NCBI GenBank assembly: GCA_022606425.2
Contig: JAHDVF020001352.1
Coordinates: forward strand, 372,001-436,000
Direction: 5' to 3'
Length of the DNA: 64,000 nucleotides
From: Lepidostoma basale
Lineage: Eukaryota; Arthropoda; Insecta; Trichoptera; Lepidostomatidae
The translations under genes were made by a program, and so were the position numbers. Of this stretch, positions 23,081 to 34,718 are shown in pieces; the first letter of the stretch is position 1; each line of letters begins with the position of its first letter. The notes under the pieces were generated by a model. That model was not told where the DNA came from. It worked only from the letters and a program-made list of their open reading frames with translations, and ran no database searches.

Positions 23081-23107
23081 ACCCTACTTGAAACATTTTT
23101 AATACAA

Positions 23108-23167
23108 AGTGGCCTTACGGTATTGGTGGTGCGCCTACGTAGTGGCCACCAGTGGCCTTACGGTATT
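23108..23167 (+). repeat. 18 bp direct repeat
   Basis: AGTGGCCTTACGGTATTG occurs at 23108-23125 and 23150-23167. Confidence 0.8.
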
Positions 23168-23289
23168 GAAGTGGTTATTTGGACTAAATAATATCTAAAT
23201 ATATTCCTATAGACAATAGTTAATATTACTAACAAAATATAAATAAATAAAATGAACACATTTGTCAGTGGAATAAGAGGATAATAATT

Positions 23290-23545
23290 CGACGACGACT
23301 TTTGTGGCTGAGTGGCAGGTGCAATAACTGTCACACCGAATGTCCCGGTTTCGATTCCTAGCGATGGCAGTGTGATTATCACACTGTCTTTGGTCTGGTG
23401 TAAAATTAATGTGATAATAAAATAGCGATAGAATAGATAACTATCACGTATCATGAAAATCAATATGATAACTATACCCTTTACATCGATTTGGCTCGCG
23501 TTGATGATGTAGGGAGCGATTCAACAAAATAATTATGATCCTGAA
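23290..23545 (+). mobile_element. tRNA-derived SINE, first 3'-end type
   Basis: It has a head with TGTGGCTGAGTGG, a mutated B box, the GTGTGATTATCACACTGTC hairpin, the body, and the end ATCGATTTGGCTCGCG then GATTCAACAAAATAAT. Confidence 0.8.
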
Positions 23546-23930
23546 CATAATTCAGATTTCTTCAAACAAATTATCGTATGGTGAGAGATTCAATAGGTTG
23601 TTGATGTAATCGAAAATAACAATTTTGACAATATGTTAATTACAGATTTTTTTCAAGCAGTGTAATTCGATTTCAAACAAAATTATTAACCTACACTTCT
23701 GATATTTTTAAGTAACAATTCAACAAGTGAATTTTAGAAAAAAAAGTATCAAAAATCACCCGTTCACATAGTTCCATCCACATTACAAAATGATTCTCAT
23801 TATTTTGTTGAAAACACCTTTGTTTGCACTGCATTCACTTATTATATGTGCATTTGAAATAGTATTATATAAAGATATACAAATTTAAACACTGTTTTTT
23901 CCTATTCTAAGTTAATTTTTTTCGACATAT
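23546..23930. other. AT-rich spacer
   Basis: No feature recognised. Confidence 0.3.
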
Positions 23931-24092
23931 TACAACATATCTCGACAGTTAATATCGTTGTCCCGATAATAGAGGTGTAAACCCTCTGAATCATGCCATG
24001 AAAAATAAACTTAACAGTGGAAAAATCTGTGTTTTAATTCCTAAAAAAATCGTCATTATTAAATTCCACATTATTAACACCTTAAGTTTATC
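23930..24092 (-). repeat. Family E element, degraded
   Basis: It contains ATATCGTTGTCCCGATAATA, hairpin GAGG/CCTC and a damaged GAAAC (GAATC). It ends with the inverse of the E terminus (TTATTAACACCTTAAG). Confidence 0.45.
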
Positions 24093-24560
24093 TAAAAAAA
24101 TATATTTTTGTAACGTTTTTAATAGCAAATTAAAAGCTCACGTACCACCATTGGTATGTGGGTATAATCTTATAAAATAATATTAACCTCACCCAATTTA
24201 CAAAAAATCCTAGAATATCTGAGTCAGGCATAGTATCTGAAACGAATTAATTAATTTATTCTTATAAAAGTTGTCTTGTGCGTCATTATATGTTTTATTG
24301 CTATCCAGTCTGTAGTCTAATTAATTTGAATCCTTATCGCAACAGTTTTTATTCCTCGGCTCAACTATTATATTATTATTTATCACTGTATTTATATAAA
24401 TAAAATACAATGTTCCTACATGTGTGCCCTGTAGATTTAAAAACAACTCTTGGGGAACGAACCAAAGTAAGAATATTGTGTATGAAAACTCTCACCGTCT
24501 CTTTAGCATAGGTATCCACATCCGTTATTATTTATTATTTCCAACGTAAAATAATAATCT
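24093..24560. other. Single-copy AT-rich stretch
   Basis: No gene or repeat recognised. Confidence 0.3.
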
Positions 24561-24564
24561 CATA

Positions 24565-24955
24565 GACGAATGTGTGGATACTCTGTGTATGATGTGTCGA
24601 ATGAAAATATAAGAAATGAATGCGGTGCGAATGATGGTGTTATGAACACAATAATGAAAGGATCATTAAAATGGTTTGGACATATGGAAAGAATGAATGA
24701 AGAAATAATGGTAAAAAAAGTATATGCTAACGATGTAAATGGAACCAGAAATAGCGAGAAGAGCGAGGAAAACGTGGCACGATCAAATTAATCAAATATT
24801 GAATGTCGGCCATGTGAGGAGTCAGAGAAATGTGCATGACACGATGTATGGAACGTTGAGGAAGCGAGAAGAATATGTCAGAAAAGAAAAGCGTGGCAGG
24901 CCATTCTTTCTGCCTACCCCTTCGGGGAGACGGCGTGATAGTTAGTTAGTTAGTT
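24565..24955 (+). mobile_element. Family A RTE-like 3' end with GTTA tail
   Basis: The frame reads RMCGYSVYDVSNENIRNECG, SLKWFGHMERMNEE and YANDVNGTRN. After a frameshift it continues NQILNVGHVRSQRN. The nucleotide end is CCCCTTCGGGGAGACGGCGT followed by GTTA units. This is the last part of a polyprotein whose reverse transcriptase is missing. Confidence 0.85.
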
Positions 24956-25200
24956 TTAAAATAATAATTTACAAAACAATTACTAAATTATCACACCAAA
25001 ATATTAAATTTAAAAATTTTCTAGTATGCGTATTAAATCGACAGTTTTGTGATACTGTAAACTTTTTTATATATTCAAATAACTTTAATATGTCTATATT
25101 ATTTGAATACATTAATTATTTTTATTATCCGACTACTCTTAAATTAATAATTGATTTATAAACAAAAAAAATACATTAAAATTATGATATCTACTTTATA
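24956..25200. other. AT-rich spacer
   Basis: Nothing recognised. Confidence 0.3.
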
Positions 25201-25204
25201 GATT

Positions 25205-25568
25205 AATAATATGTATGTTATATGTTTCATGGAGGGACCACATTACAAATGAAGAGGTTCTCAGCAGAGTTGAAGAGAGTAGGCACATGTTGAACACCAT
25301 AGCGGAGAGGCGCGCAAGATGGATTGGTCATGTGTTGCGACACGAATGTTTCCTGCATGATGTGTTGGAGGGAATGGTCGAAGGATCGATTGGCAGAGGA
25401 CGACCTCGCCAGGAGTACCTACACCAGATTTGCCGAGATATGGACTGCACCTCTTATGCGGAGTTGAAGAGAGTTGCCGAGGACCAAGCGGAGTGGAAGA
25501 AGAGATGCGTCGCCTTGCTGCAGACCAATCATTTGATTGAGACCGGAGAAGAAGATGTTACATAAGTT
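25205..25568 (+). mobile_element. RTE-like C-terminal fragment, intact frame
   Basis: A 116-residue frame reads SWRDHITNEEVLSRVEESR, RRARWIGHVLRHE, GRGRPRQEYLHQI and AEDQAEWKKR. This is the conserved end of an RTE-type ORF (TDH.TNEEVL, RWIGHVLR, GRPR, A.DR..W). It differs from family A. The reverse transcriptase domain is absent. Confidence 0.75.
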
Positions 25569-25569
25569 A

Positions 25570-26215
25570 TTTTGCTCGTCCACGTCCAAGTCGCTCCTCA
25601 ATCATACATTGAAGAATCTCATATTTGTCTCCACACAGGATGTGATCCAAATATAAAATCTTATGGACCTCGATGCAATTCAATAACTTTGCATTGCAAT
25701 GGGCTCTCCTAATTAATTATATTTCGTCATAATCAAAACTAAATGAAATCAGGAAATCTAATAAATCAAGTGTTTTTTTAAGATTTACAAATATTTTTTG
25801 TTGGTAATTTTATGTTAATCGTGGTTAGGATGTTTTCTGGAGCTGGAGCTTTAAATCAGATTAAATCGCTCTAGCCACTAACCGCGTCCAATACCCGGAT
25901 ATTAAATATTTATGTATTCTTGAAGTAAACCTATTCTTTAACTTCAAAGTTCACAATGTGGGCGACCAGCTAGGTAATAAAACAACGAAAAACAATTCTG
26001 GTAGTTCACACGTTTACATCAACGGACCTGTTTCATTAATTATCAATCTGAAATGCAAATGTCCATCTGTATAGATTGGCTTTAATTACTCATAACAAAT
26101 ATATGAAAACTTATGATTTAGTAAGTTCTTTATGATTTAAAATACAAACACGCGTGCCTGTCAACTACCAAGTTATTATTATTTTTCCAATCTAAATTCT
26201 GTACTTTCAGTTGAC
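25570..26215. other. Single-copy stretch
   Basis: No gene. Around 26020-26060 a patch with TTTCATTAATTATCAATC (homeodomain-type cores) stands out slightly. Confidence 0.3.
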
Positions 26216-26219
26216 CCAA

Positions 26220-26580
26220 GGAAAACGTTCACACGGAGGTTAGAAGAAACTCTTAAAGGGCTCCCTAAAAGCTAACCTACAAACGACTAGCATCGACAGT
26301 GATTGTTGGGAAAATACTGCAGAAGACAGACCTAGGTGGAGAATAATAATACACAAAGGCACGCAAGAATTTGAAGCACAGTGCAGAGAATACGCCGTAG
26401 GAGGAGAAAGAGAAAGGAAAGACCATCGGGAGACGGTGACAGTTCCACTGCCAACGCCTTTCTCTGCCTTAGATGCCCCAGATTGTGTGGATCCAGGATT
26501 GGGCCCTTCAGCCATATGCGGATTCATAATCGTGAAGGACTGTCTTCCTCAGATACGAGGGACAGCCGATGATGATTTTT
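26220..26580 (+). mobile_element. RTE-like 3' end, zinc-finger type
   Basis: It carries AACCTACAAACGACTAGCAT (NLQTTSID), GAAGACAGACCTAGGTGGAG (EDRPRWR) and a C2H2-like finger read as CLRCPRLCGSRIGPFSHMRI. It ends at GATACGAGGGACAGCCGATG. Confidence 0.75.
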
Positions 26581-26699
26581 CTAGTGAAATATGTCAATTA
26601 AAGTTTACGTATAATAATTCCTTATAAAACGTGCCATATAAAACGTGTCACTCTATATAAATGAACTTAATGAAATCATGCCTAATTTTCAATGGTATG

Positions 26700-26965
26700 T
26701 ATTAAAATGTTATAATGTATTAAGGTCCGAAATATGTCCTATCTTGTCTGGGGCACATCTTACGTGGAAACAAATATGAGAACTTCTAAAGTAAGGTTAA
26801 CGAGCAAAATTAAATGACGATATGGTCCTAGGCGAAGGTAAACGTCTTGGCTGTCCAACATTAAAGACTAGACTGCATCAAGGAGCGTGGAGGAGTTATG
26901 ACGCCCTTACAGAAGTGATTGCCAATATCGTGAAACCTGATATGACAGAAGAAGAAGAATTTGCG
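26700..26965 (+). mobile_element. GAA-tailed RTE-like fragment, degraded
   Basis: A frame reads CLGHILRGNKYENF, matching the LGHVLRGEKYHLL block near 52.3 and 58.4 kb. Later comes VIANIVKPDMTEEEEE, matching the VIANVGGT end of those copies. Confidence 0.6.
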
Positions 26966-27119
26966 CTCTTCAATATTCGTAAAATCGTAAACAAAATACC
27001 ATGTTTTTTGTTTTATTTTCGATCAAAGAAACACTTCGATTCAAATAACAAATGTATAGTAAAATATAAGCAGGAGAATTGTTTGTCGATTGAAGTTCGA
27101 TTCAAAGGTAAAGGTTTGT

Positions 27120-27345
27120 TCTCACTATTCCCAGTGACGCGGCCACAAGCCGATCCGTTGTTTTAGGCCGCTGACAGTCATGTGCTCCGCAGCAATAACA
27201 AAACTACTGATGCTATCTGCACGATGGATATCCCCGGCCATAGGGATTGTCGGGCGATATAAAGCTATTGATCATCACACAATGTTGATTGCCAAACAAG
27301 GCGAGTCTGGGCAGGGCTGATACACGCCCTATGTGAATTTTCTTT
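27120..27345. promoter_or_regulatory. GC-richer single-copy island, candidate enhancer
   Basis: It includes TGTGCTCCGCAGCAATAACA and GGATATCCCCGGCC and is distinct from all repeats here. There is no open frame of note. The regulatory role is inference. Confidence 0.3.
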
Positions 27346-27735
27346 AATTCTGTTCTTACACTCCTATGCACATTTTAATTAATGAGTTTTAATCGTATTT
27401 TTCCGTATTTCTATGCTTACTGTAATGTTCAAATAATTGCATTAATATACGGTGAGTTACAAACGCTCTGTATTAATACAATACACCCATTAATCTATTC
27501 TACTCAATCCAGATCGTAGAGTTTCCATTTAAACCATGTTACAGTTTTGTATTAGTACTTGAACGTGTAGCAGTGACTTTTCCTTATCAGTTCAAGGGAA
27601 TCGTGTAATTTTAGTGAAATAGTAAATATAATGAAATCATGAAACAGAGATAATAGAAAAAGAGAAGAATCGGTCATGGGTAGGCGGCATATGGCAATCT
27701 GAAGAAGTTCTTTAATAGTAAGATTCCCCAGTGTC
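27346..27735. other. Single-copy stretch
   Basis: No feature recognised. Confidence 0.3.
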
Positions 27736-27739
27736 TGAA

Positions 27740-28200
27740 ACGCAAAATGTATGATCAATGCGTACTTACAGTACTGACATATGGAGCAGAAACCCTAACC
27801 CTCTCCAAGTCGACCATAAGGAGACTCCGTGTAGCGCAGAGGAAACACGAAATAACCATGGTACACGTAAGACTCTCAGACCAAATAAGAAATACTGAAA
27901 TACGTAGAAGATCGGGAGTAAGAGATGTCGTTACAAGGGTTTTAAGCTTGAATGGTCATTTGCGGGACATGTTGCCAGATTGGTAGACGATAGATGGACC
28001 AGAAGGGTGGTAGAGTGGAGACCCCGCGAAGACAAACAAAACAGAGGGAGACCCCCACACGATGGTCCGATGACATTGGAAGAATTGCTATCGATTGGAT
28101 GCAAAAGGCACAAGACAGGGATACGTGGAGAAGTATGGGGGAGGCCTTTTAGAAGGATCTATGCCCAGCAGTGGACGACAACGGCTGTCTAAGTAAGAAA
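27740..28200 (+). mobile_element. BovB-like RTE C-terminal fragment
   Basis: It begins in the thumb-side region, MYDQCVLTVLTYGAETLTLS, then RRLRVAQRKHEITM and IRNTEIRRRSGVRDVV. A frameshift near 27950 is followed by DDRWTRRVVEWRPREDKQNR, GRPP and the end AQQWTTT. All are hallmark blocks of BovB-like RTE ORFs. It ends with GTAA-type units. Confidence 0.85.
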
Positions 28201-28324
28201 GTAAGTAGAAAAAGATGACGCATCAAATAATTTGATCAAAAATGATAACTCACGTTTTATGGTTATTAATACAAACAAAAGCACTTTAAGGGAGTCTCGT
28301 AGTATTTTAGTTATGGTGTGATGA

Positions 28325-28630
28325 CCCTAACTAGTGGCCCGATGTGTTATCTCATATGATATCGCGACATTGTTCCCAGCAGACGGATCTGTCCAGCTAA
28401 TATACCTTGTAAGACAGACCGACTCGGCACACGGACATATAGAAACACGAGTGGACAACAAAAGGCTCCGGAGAATGCCAAGTAAATGTGGCCTTCGAGA
28501 CGAAAGGAGTGAGGAATGCATTCATACTAATAAATCGTGTGACCGGAAAATTGACACGTTTTTAAGAAGCTCCGTCTTTCAAAATGAGCTTGCGGCGAAT
28601 GTGATTAAAAATAACTTATTATAATTATCC
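28325..28630. other. Unclassified block with a 96-residue plus-strand frame
   Basis: The frame begins MARCVISYDIATLFPADGS. No family recognised. GC is a little above the surroundings. Confidence 0.2.
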
Positions 28631-28829
28631 ATACCGTTAAATAAAACTATGGCTTATACAGAAAAGTCTTACCCGTAGGGGGGAGGGAATAAAATTGGCA
28701 ATGTATTAGATGGTTCTATAAATTGGGATCTAAAATATGTAAGTGTTTTAAAATTTTATGTACAACCGTTTTTTTTAATTTTATTGAAAAAAAATTAACT
28801 TAAAGCTAATTAGATACGTGTTGTTATTT

Positions 28830-28948
28830 GTAAAATAGTCACACATGCTCTCAAATAGTTCTAAAATAATCACAAATACTCTCAGATATCACAAATGCTC
28901 TCAAACGTACGTAAAATAGTCACAAATGCTATCAAAGCGGGTACCTAA
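28830..28948 (+). repeat. Minisatellite built on CACAAATGCTCTCAAA
   Basis: About four diverged units of TAAAATAGTCACAAATGCTC followed by TCAAA. Confidence 0.7.
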
Positions 28949-29059
28949 TATGTTAAGCTATGAAAACTGTGGTCATGACTGTTGATCTCGCAAACAGTGT
29001 TTATTTAAAGATACGAGTTTCTTAATATGTGGCTGTTCAATTAGTTTAAACCTTCTATT

Positions 29060-29355
29060 TCAATAATAGTAACTAACCAACTAACCATCACATAGTTTTT
29101 CCGAAGGGATGGACAGAGAGGATGAACTGCCACACTTCTCTATCCTGTCAAAACTCTCGAAGGTCTTCTATATTCATTCATCGTAACAAGCACGATTTTT
29201 TCGACATCGAATGTAGTCGCTTTTAATAATTGATTAATTTGGCAATGCCATGTTTTCCTCAACCGTTCTCGGCTTCTTTTTCATTTCACACTGCTCTTAT
29301 ACAACTTTCAACCATTCTTCTTTCATCCATTCTTTCCAAATGTCCAAACCATAAT
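29060..29355 (-). mobile_element. Family A RTE-like 3' end, minus strand
   Basis: It starts with TAACTAACCAACTAACCATC and CCGAAGGGATGG, then ACTGCCACACTTCTCTATCC, and ends at CCAAATGTCCAAACCAT. Confidence 0.75.
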
Positions 29356-29990
29356 ATATTTAATATAAATAATGAATAAGGATATGTCACTATTTATGGT
29401 AATGTCATCTTCTTAAGACTTTCCTCATTACGGCGCCCAATATATTTCATATCCTCAATCCCAACAAAGTCACTTCCAACAGGTACAGAAGCAAGCCTTT
29501 GAGCTGATGCTCCCGAAAGACAAGATCCTAGGTCTGGACCTAGAAGTAACATATGTTCGACATTGAAATAATTCATTTTATTTTGTAACAATACTTTTTG
29601 AGATTAAAATTGGTTGAAAAATATTTTATTTAAAAAAAAAATCAAAACAGTGCTAACGTATTGTTTTTAGAGTTTTCATTTTTTACATTGCGCATTCAAT
29701 AAAGTTAACTCTCTACCGAACCCAGACAGACCATTGTTGTATGAACAATTCATATTGGCGAAGATCTCTGCGATTGGAACCGTAATGTTTTCAATATGGC
29801 CTGAATATCGCCATTGAAGTGTTGACCGTATGTTGAAACTGGTACACAAAAGAAAACATCTGATATAAACATACATATGGTAAATAAAAATATGTTAATA
29901 TTAGATATTGAAATTTCTTGATTAAAGTTAATTTTTAATGATAATTTAAAAACCTATAATTCAAAACAAAATAAAACATTAAATAAACAA
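29356..29990. other. Single-copy stretch
   Basis: Two short minus frames (29394-29591, 29676-29876) show no recognisable family. Confidence 0.3.
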
Positions 29991-29994
29991 TCGA

Positions 29995-30215
29995 AATGAA
30001 TGAAAAATTATGTTTTCCAGAATTTTTATTATATTTTATTGAAATGACATGATTCGCCTACGTAAGGCATTACTAAATGTCCTTATGTATTTTTCATATC
30101 AACGTGAAATATGTCATTCCAATAAAATATAATAAAAACTGACAAAAAACAGATATTATTGTTAATATCAACTATTTAATACGGGATTTTACATTGTTTA
30201 GGCAACAATTAACAT
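29995..30215. repeat. Family D palindromic element
   Basis: TTTTATTGAAATGACATGAT and its inverse, ATGTCATTCCAATAAAATAT, flank a centre with CCTACGTAAGGCATTACTAA. The right end is GGATTTTACATTGTTTAGGC. Confidence 0.65.
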
Positions 30216-30409
30216 ACTTGTAGTTTTACACTTCTGATTTGATATATACATTAATTTAAAAAAAAAACGGTACTTCGGTTATAAACATAACAAAAAATAT
30301 TAACAAATTCATACATTAATACGGATGCATTATTAATAACATTTATATTACATTATTATCACTATTAAATATATTATTAACTGTTTTATTTAAAACACTA
30401 TTATTATAT

Positions 30410-30535
30410 TCTGAAAATGACTCGACAGCTTTTTTACCAACCGATGTCAGCATCATCAAGGGTTATAATCAACCAGATGATGCGAACATCTGTTGGCGAA
30501 ACAGCGTCTCGACAATTTCATAAAAATAATATAAT
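30410..30535. repeat. Palindrome with hammerhead-like motif
   Basis: GACTCGACAGC pairs with the GCGTCTCGACAA side. The plus motif at about 30473-30510 reads CAGATGA, T, hairpin GCGAAC/GTTGGC (one mismatch), GAAAC, AGC, GTC. Confidence 0.55.
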
Positions 30536-30669
30536 TATTTAAACATTATTTAACTTATGTTTATTATGTTTAAATACTAGAGATTGGTTTGTTGCAAAGT
30601 GCAATATTTTTGCTGGTTCTTGGGATGCCATTTGAGACTTTTTAATGTGATAGTTTCCCGTTGTTTTCC

Positions 30670-30905
30670 GACGACCTTCGTGGCTGAGTGATAAGTGTTA
30701 CACTGCCAAATAAAGGTCCCGGGTTCGATTCCCGGGATGCCAGTGTGATTGTCACACTGTCTGGCGTAGAATACGCGTGACAATAAAATGGCGATAGATT
30801 AGCTACCTATCACATGTCATGAAAATCAATATGACAGCTATACCCTTTTCATGATATGGCTCGTACTGTAATGATGTAAAGAGCAATTCAAATTTAATTT
30901 ATTAT
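30670..30905 (+). mobile_element. tRNA-derived SINE, first 3'-end type
   Basis: It has the head CTTCGTGGCTGAGTG, the B box GGTTCGATTCC and the body. The end TGGCTCGTACTGTAATGATG leads to GAGCAATTCAA. Confidence 0.85.
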
Positions 30906-30934
30906 ATGTTCGCCATACTTTGTGTTGTAGATGT

Positions 30935-31275
30935 TTTATTTGTATTTTTTTATATACTGTGTATATACAACACAAACTTTTTTTTAAATTACATATCAGA
31001 CATGTTTCGGACAACCGATCTTTCTTAAGTGATACATATTATAAAGATACATATTTAAAATATAATAAAATTGCTTACAAATATAATCAGTTTTGACAGA
31101 TCTGTCAAAACATTCAGTTTTGTAAACAATTTTATTATATTTTAAATATATATCTTTATAATATGTATCACTGAAGAAGGATCGGTTGTCCGAAACATAT
31201 CTGATATGTAATTTTAATTTTTTTGAAGATAGTGTTGTATACTCGTATATAAAGTATATAAAAAAGAAAAAGACA
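30935..31275. repeat. Palindrome with hammerhead-like motifs in both arms
   Basis: Arms about 150 bp long meet at CAGTTTTGACAGATCTGTCA. The right motif (plus, 31161-31210) has stem TATCA/TGATA, CTGAAGA, A, hairpin GGAT/GTCC, GAAAC, AT, ATC. The left (minus, 30991-31040) has CTTAAGA but a good GTC. Confidence 0.75.
31161..31210 (+). ncRNA. Hammerhead-like motif with long stem I
   Basis: CTGAAGA is at 31171-31177 and GAAAC at 31192-31196, followed by ATATC. Stem I pairs about nine positions including two wobbles. The cleavage triplet would be AUC rather than GUC. Confidence 0.3.
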
Positions 31276-31429
31276 AATTATTTTGTTAACTTCATATTTA
31301 ATTTAATATATAATATACGAATAGTAAACATAATGATATTTATCCAAATGTTTCATGCTATCACACCGTGTTGAAGATTCGTTGAGACATTTGATTTATT
31401 GTACTGCATCCTCCCAAAGGTCTAAGCGG

Positions 31430-31725
31430 AGTCAAAAACAAAATAAATCTAAATTTTAGCCGAGATATTCCAATTAAAATTCCTCTGAGAACATTTTGGC
31501 GAGGACTGTCGGGCTGAGAGGGGGGCGGGAAACATGTTTGGTCCGTTCATCCTTTTGCATTATTTGATCATTGTGTAGCCAAAGGACACCGAAGAATGTG
31601 TGCGAGCGCTATTAATTTATCAATAGTATCATTCAATTATGCGGCCGTAGAGCGGCCGAAGGTGGGATATGTTCTTAATCGACTTGTCTTTTGTGTGGAC
31701 ATTTAATAAATTATTTGTCTGTGTT
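31430..31725. promoter_or_regulatory. GC-richer single-copy island, candidate enhancer
   Basis: It includes GGGCTGAGAGGGGGGCGGG, TGCGGCCGTAGAGCGGCCG and AT-type homeodomain cores such as CTATTAATTTATC. It shares nothing with the repeats. The role is inferred. Confidence 0.3.
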
Positions 31726-31797
31726 TCACAATAACGTAGAAAGGGGCTAATTTGAATAGAAAAAAAAATCTTATTTATTTTTCTTGAATGTTACCAA

Positions 31798-32062
31798 TAC
31801 TTGTAGACAAATACTGGATTTTACCCTATAAAAACTATATAAAAAATGTGAAGTGTTTCCCAGCATTGTAGCATATACAAATCTTCCAAAAATTTGTCAG
31901 ACGTGGTGGTCGTAAAAAGCGCGGAATGGGGAATGTTGTTAATATAAAGCGATCTCTTAACCCAACCAATGACAGGTCATAAGTCCTGTAAACGCCTCGA
32001 ACGCCATATTCTGTTTCCAAAAAACAATTTACATCTTCATCCCTATTGAGATACAATCAATT
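31798..32062 (-). repeat. Family B copy, minus body with plus lead-in
   Basis: The body from about 31840 is the inverse of family B, ending with the inverse of GTATCTCAATAGGGATG. The lead-in ATACTGGATTTTACCC (31805) is in plus orientation, so this is a rearranged, fold-back type copy. Confidence 0.7.
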
Positions 32063-32239
32063 CTTATTTATTCTATATTCGTCTTCATTTCATGTTGTGA
32101 ATTCATATTAGAATAAATATAATTACACTTGTTATTACATGTTCGAAATGTTCCCGTTACATCTCCCCTCTCCTCAATCCCAATTATATCCCTTCCACCT
32201 TTATACTTAACTCCACGCCCTTTTAGTATACAAGTAACC

Positions 32240-32340
32240 ACTTTTATTTTATTGTTAAAATTGTGAAAATTGATAAAGGTTTTGTTATAACCGAAACATG
32301 TCTGTGTTAAGTGAAATAAAGTGTTGTAATACCAAGAGCA
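32240..32340 (+). repeat. Palindromic-element remnant with hammerhead-like motif
   Basis: TTGATAA, A, hairpin GGTT/AACC, GAAAC, AT, GTC lie at 32270-32302, then GTGAAATAAAGTG. The other arm is missing. Confidence 0.45.
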
Positions 32341-32384
32341 TAGAAGTGAGATCGCTTATGAATTGAAAGACATAAGTCGTATTG

Positions 32385-32640
32385 ACGATTTCGTGGCAGA
32401 GCGGTAATGGCTATGACTGCTGCACCGAAGGTCCCGGGTTCAATTCCCGACAATGGCAGTGTGATTGCTACACTGCCTTTTGTCTGTTGTAGAATTCACG
32501 TGACAATAAAATGGCGATAGATTGTGTGATGCCTATCACATGGCTATTGGTAAAAAGTAGTATTTAATAATTGGGTTCAAATAACCTGATATATACTAAT
32601 GTAGAAAGCAACGGGAAACTACCACATTCAGATTTAAAAA
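32385..32640 (+). mobile_element. tRNA-derived SINE, second 3'-end type
   Basis: It has the head TTCGTGGCAGAGCGG, B-box-like GGTTCAATTCC, the body, and the end TTGGGTTCAAATAACC then GGGAAACTACCACATT. Confidence 0.85.
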
Positions 32641-32775
32641 TTGATTGATTTGGTGTTGCTATTTTTTCCTCGGTTTTCTTCGACTCTTTATTCTATATTA
32701 ACCATTATTTCTCCATTTATGCTTTCCGTAGGTCCAAATCAAAGACACGATACTTTCATAATTTTGTTTATAATA
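32640..32775 (-). mobile_element. Family A fragment, decayed
   Basis: TTTTTCCTCGGTTTTCTTCG and TTATGCTTTCCGTAGGTCCA match the inverse of the family A middle region. Confidence 0.4.
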
Positions 32776-33350
32776 CTTTCTTCCGATTTACAATTTATTC
32801 CAGATTTTAACATTTGAAATTGTGTCACATTTAATTTAAAATGTATTATGATTATGACTTAAACCGAAATTTCACTGTGTTTATTTACTATTATTTATCA
32901 AAAAAGTAATAATATTTCAACCAAAGATGTCCAAAACATATGTTGTATTATAGATATTTCTATCATTTGGACAGTTTTTGTTGAATAAGTTGGCGTTAAC
33001 CATCGTTTCATACATAATTATTTATGTTAAAAGAATATCATAAAATTCAAATTTGTATGGAATTAGAAAATAATTAAGCTCGGTTCACACTCGAGTCACA
33101 AATACATTCTCCGAGCGAACAAGCGACGATCCGGTCACACCTATCGCAGGACAATAAAGTTAACAAACCATAAACGGACGTCATTCCACATATGGCTTCG
33201 CTGTTATTTACTACATATTAACTTTTAAAATATTTGCTGAGCTATGTGGGAAATAAATGAAAAAAAAAATACTACATTTTTGGTTTATTTACTTCTATGT
33301 TTACGATTTAGTATTTTTTTTTAAAGAACCCAATTGGGTTATATGGATAC
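32776..33350. other. Single-copy stretch
   Basis: A small GC-richer patch (33075-33140) begins GCTCGGTTCACACTCGAGTC. No gene recognised. Confidence 0.3.
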
Positions 33351-33354
33351 ATTT

Positions 33355-34080
33355 TTAGATCTTACTTTTAATTATGAATTGTTTCAGATATTTTTTAAAT
33401 TGAGTTGTTGTGAGACTCCTTATGTCTTTTGGTAGTTCATTGTAAAGTTTCAGTCCATTGATCAATATTCTTGATTGTCCTGTCTTAGTTCGTGCATTCG
33501 GTAAGTGATATCTGTCACAGTTCCTGGTCCAGTGTCTGTGTATGTCTGAATTTTCAATTAATTTGTAGCTGCTGTCTGTTGTCTCTTCCATGGTCACTCT
33601 GTGTACAATTTTTAAGGTCTCAACTTTGGTCCGGTCTAATATGTCAATTTGTTTTGTTTGTCTGTATACTTGCATGGTTGTTACAATGTTCTAAGCTAAT
33701 TTTATTATTTTATTTTGTTGTCTTTGGAGTCTGGAGATGTTCTTTTGGTTTCCTGTCCCCCAGAAGGGAATCATGTATGTCAGTCGGCTTTTAACATACG
33801 CTTCGTACATCATAACTTTTTCTTTTCTTGGTATGTAATTTTGTATTTTGTAGAAGAGGGAGTATAGCGATGCTAACTTGTCTGTTAGGTTGTCTATGTA
33901 TTTTGTCCATTTTAGTTGTCTGTCCATTGTTAGTCCTAGGTACTTTACATAGTCGAGTTCGGTTATTGCGTCATTTTTTTATTTTTATGCACAAGTTATG
34001 GTTTTTCTTGCGTGTTTCAAAGTGTATAATGTTACATTTTTTTACATTTAAGGTCAGGAAGTTGTTGCTTGGAAAAAAAG
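33355..34080 (-). mobile_element. CR1-like non-LTR reverse transcriptase fragment, frameshifted
   Basis: Reading on minus: FLTLNVKKCNIIHFETRKKN, a frameshift in an A-rich run near 33980, then YVKYLGLTMDRQLKWTKYI, KSRLTYMIPFWGTGN and SRLQRQQNKIIKLA. A second break near 33690 is followed by a C-terminal part with RYHLPNARTKTGQSR and LKLYNELPKDIRS. This is the palm-thumb end of a CR1/jockey-group polymerase. The catalytic half is missing. Confidence 0.8.
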
Positions 34081-34700
34081 TGAATATAAATAAATTATAT
34101 TAAGGGACTAGAAGTAACGTTTAGAGTTAGTTGTTTATAATATCTTCTTTGTTTTTAATTGCCTTTTTGATTTCCAAAATTTCTAAATTATTTAAAGTTA
34201 AATTTACAAATTAAAGTTAAATTTGCAAATTCCGAAAAGTTATTATTAGATAAGACTTAAGATAATACTTAATATGGTTATCTAATAATACTTCTGACTT
34301 CGACTTTTACATATAATCTAGTCTTATTTATCGGATTTCCAACTTACTTTTTTTATCGAAATTTTTTAATACATTACCATATTTAATAACCATTAAGCAA
34401 TTTTCCGGAAGGATGTTCTATCCAAACATATTCAAGGAGTAACACGTAAGTTCGGCTATTTTCTAGTTTTTAACATGCCGATATTTTATTCAATTTAACC
34501 GCCCTACCTTCAAGCAATTTTCCGAGAAACGTGCAAAAAAGCGGGTTTTTTATTAATGAAACTTAATTATATATTAATTTTATTTTTTTAAATTACGAAA
34601 CGTCAAATACTCGGCGGCACACTTCACCTGCCCCTTGTAAAACTATCTTATTTATGAAGACTTGTACTCAAATGTTGTTGGCACACGCGCGTATCCCTAA
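34081..34700. other. AT-rich spacer
   Basis: It contains a small direct duplication of TTAAAGTTAAATTTACAAAT near 34190-34225. No gene. Confidence 0.35.
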
Positions 34701-34718
34701 CAGTTTGTACATTTTAGG

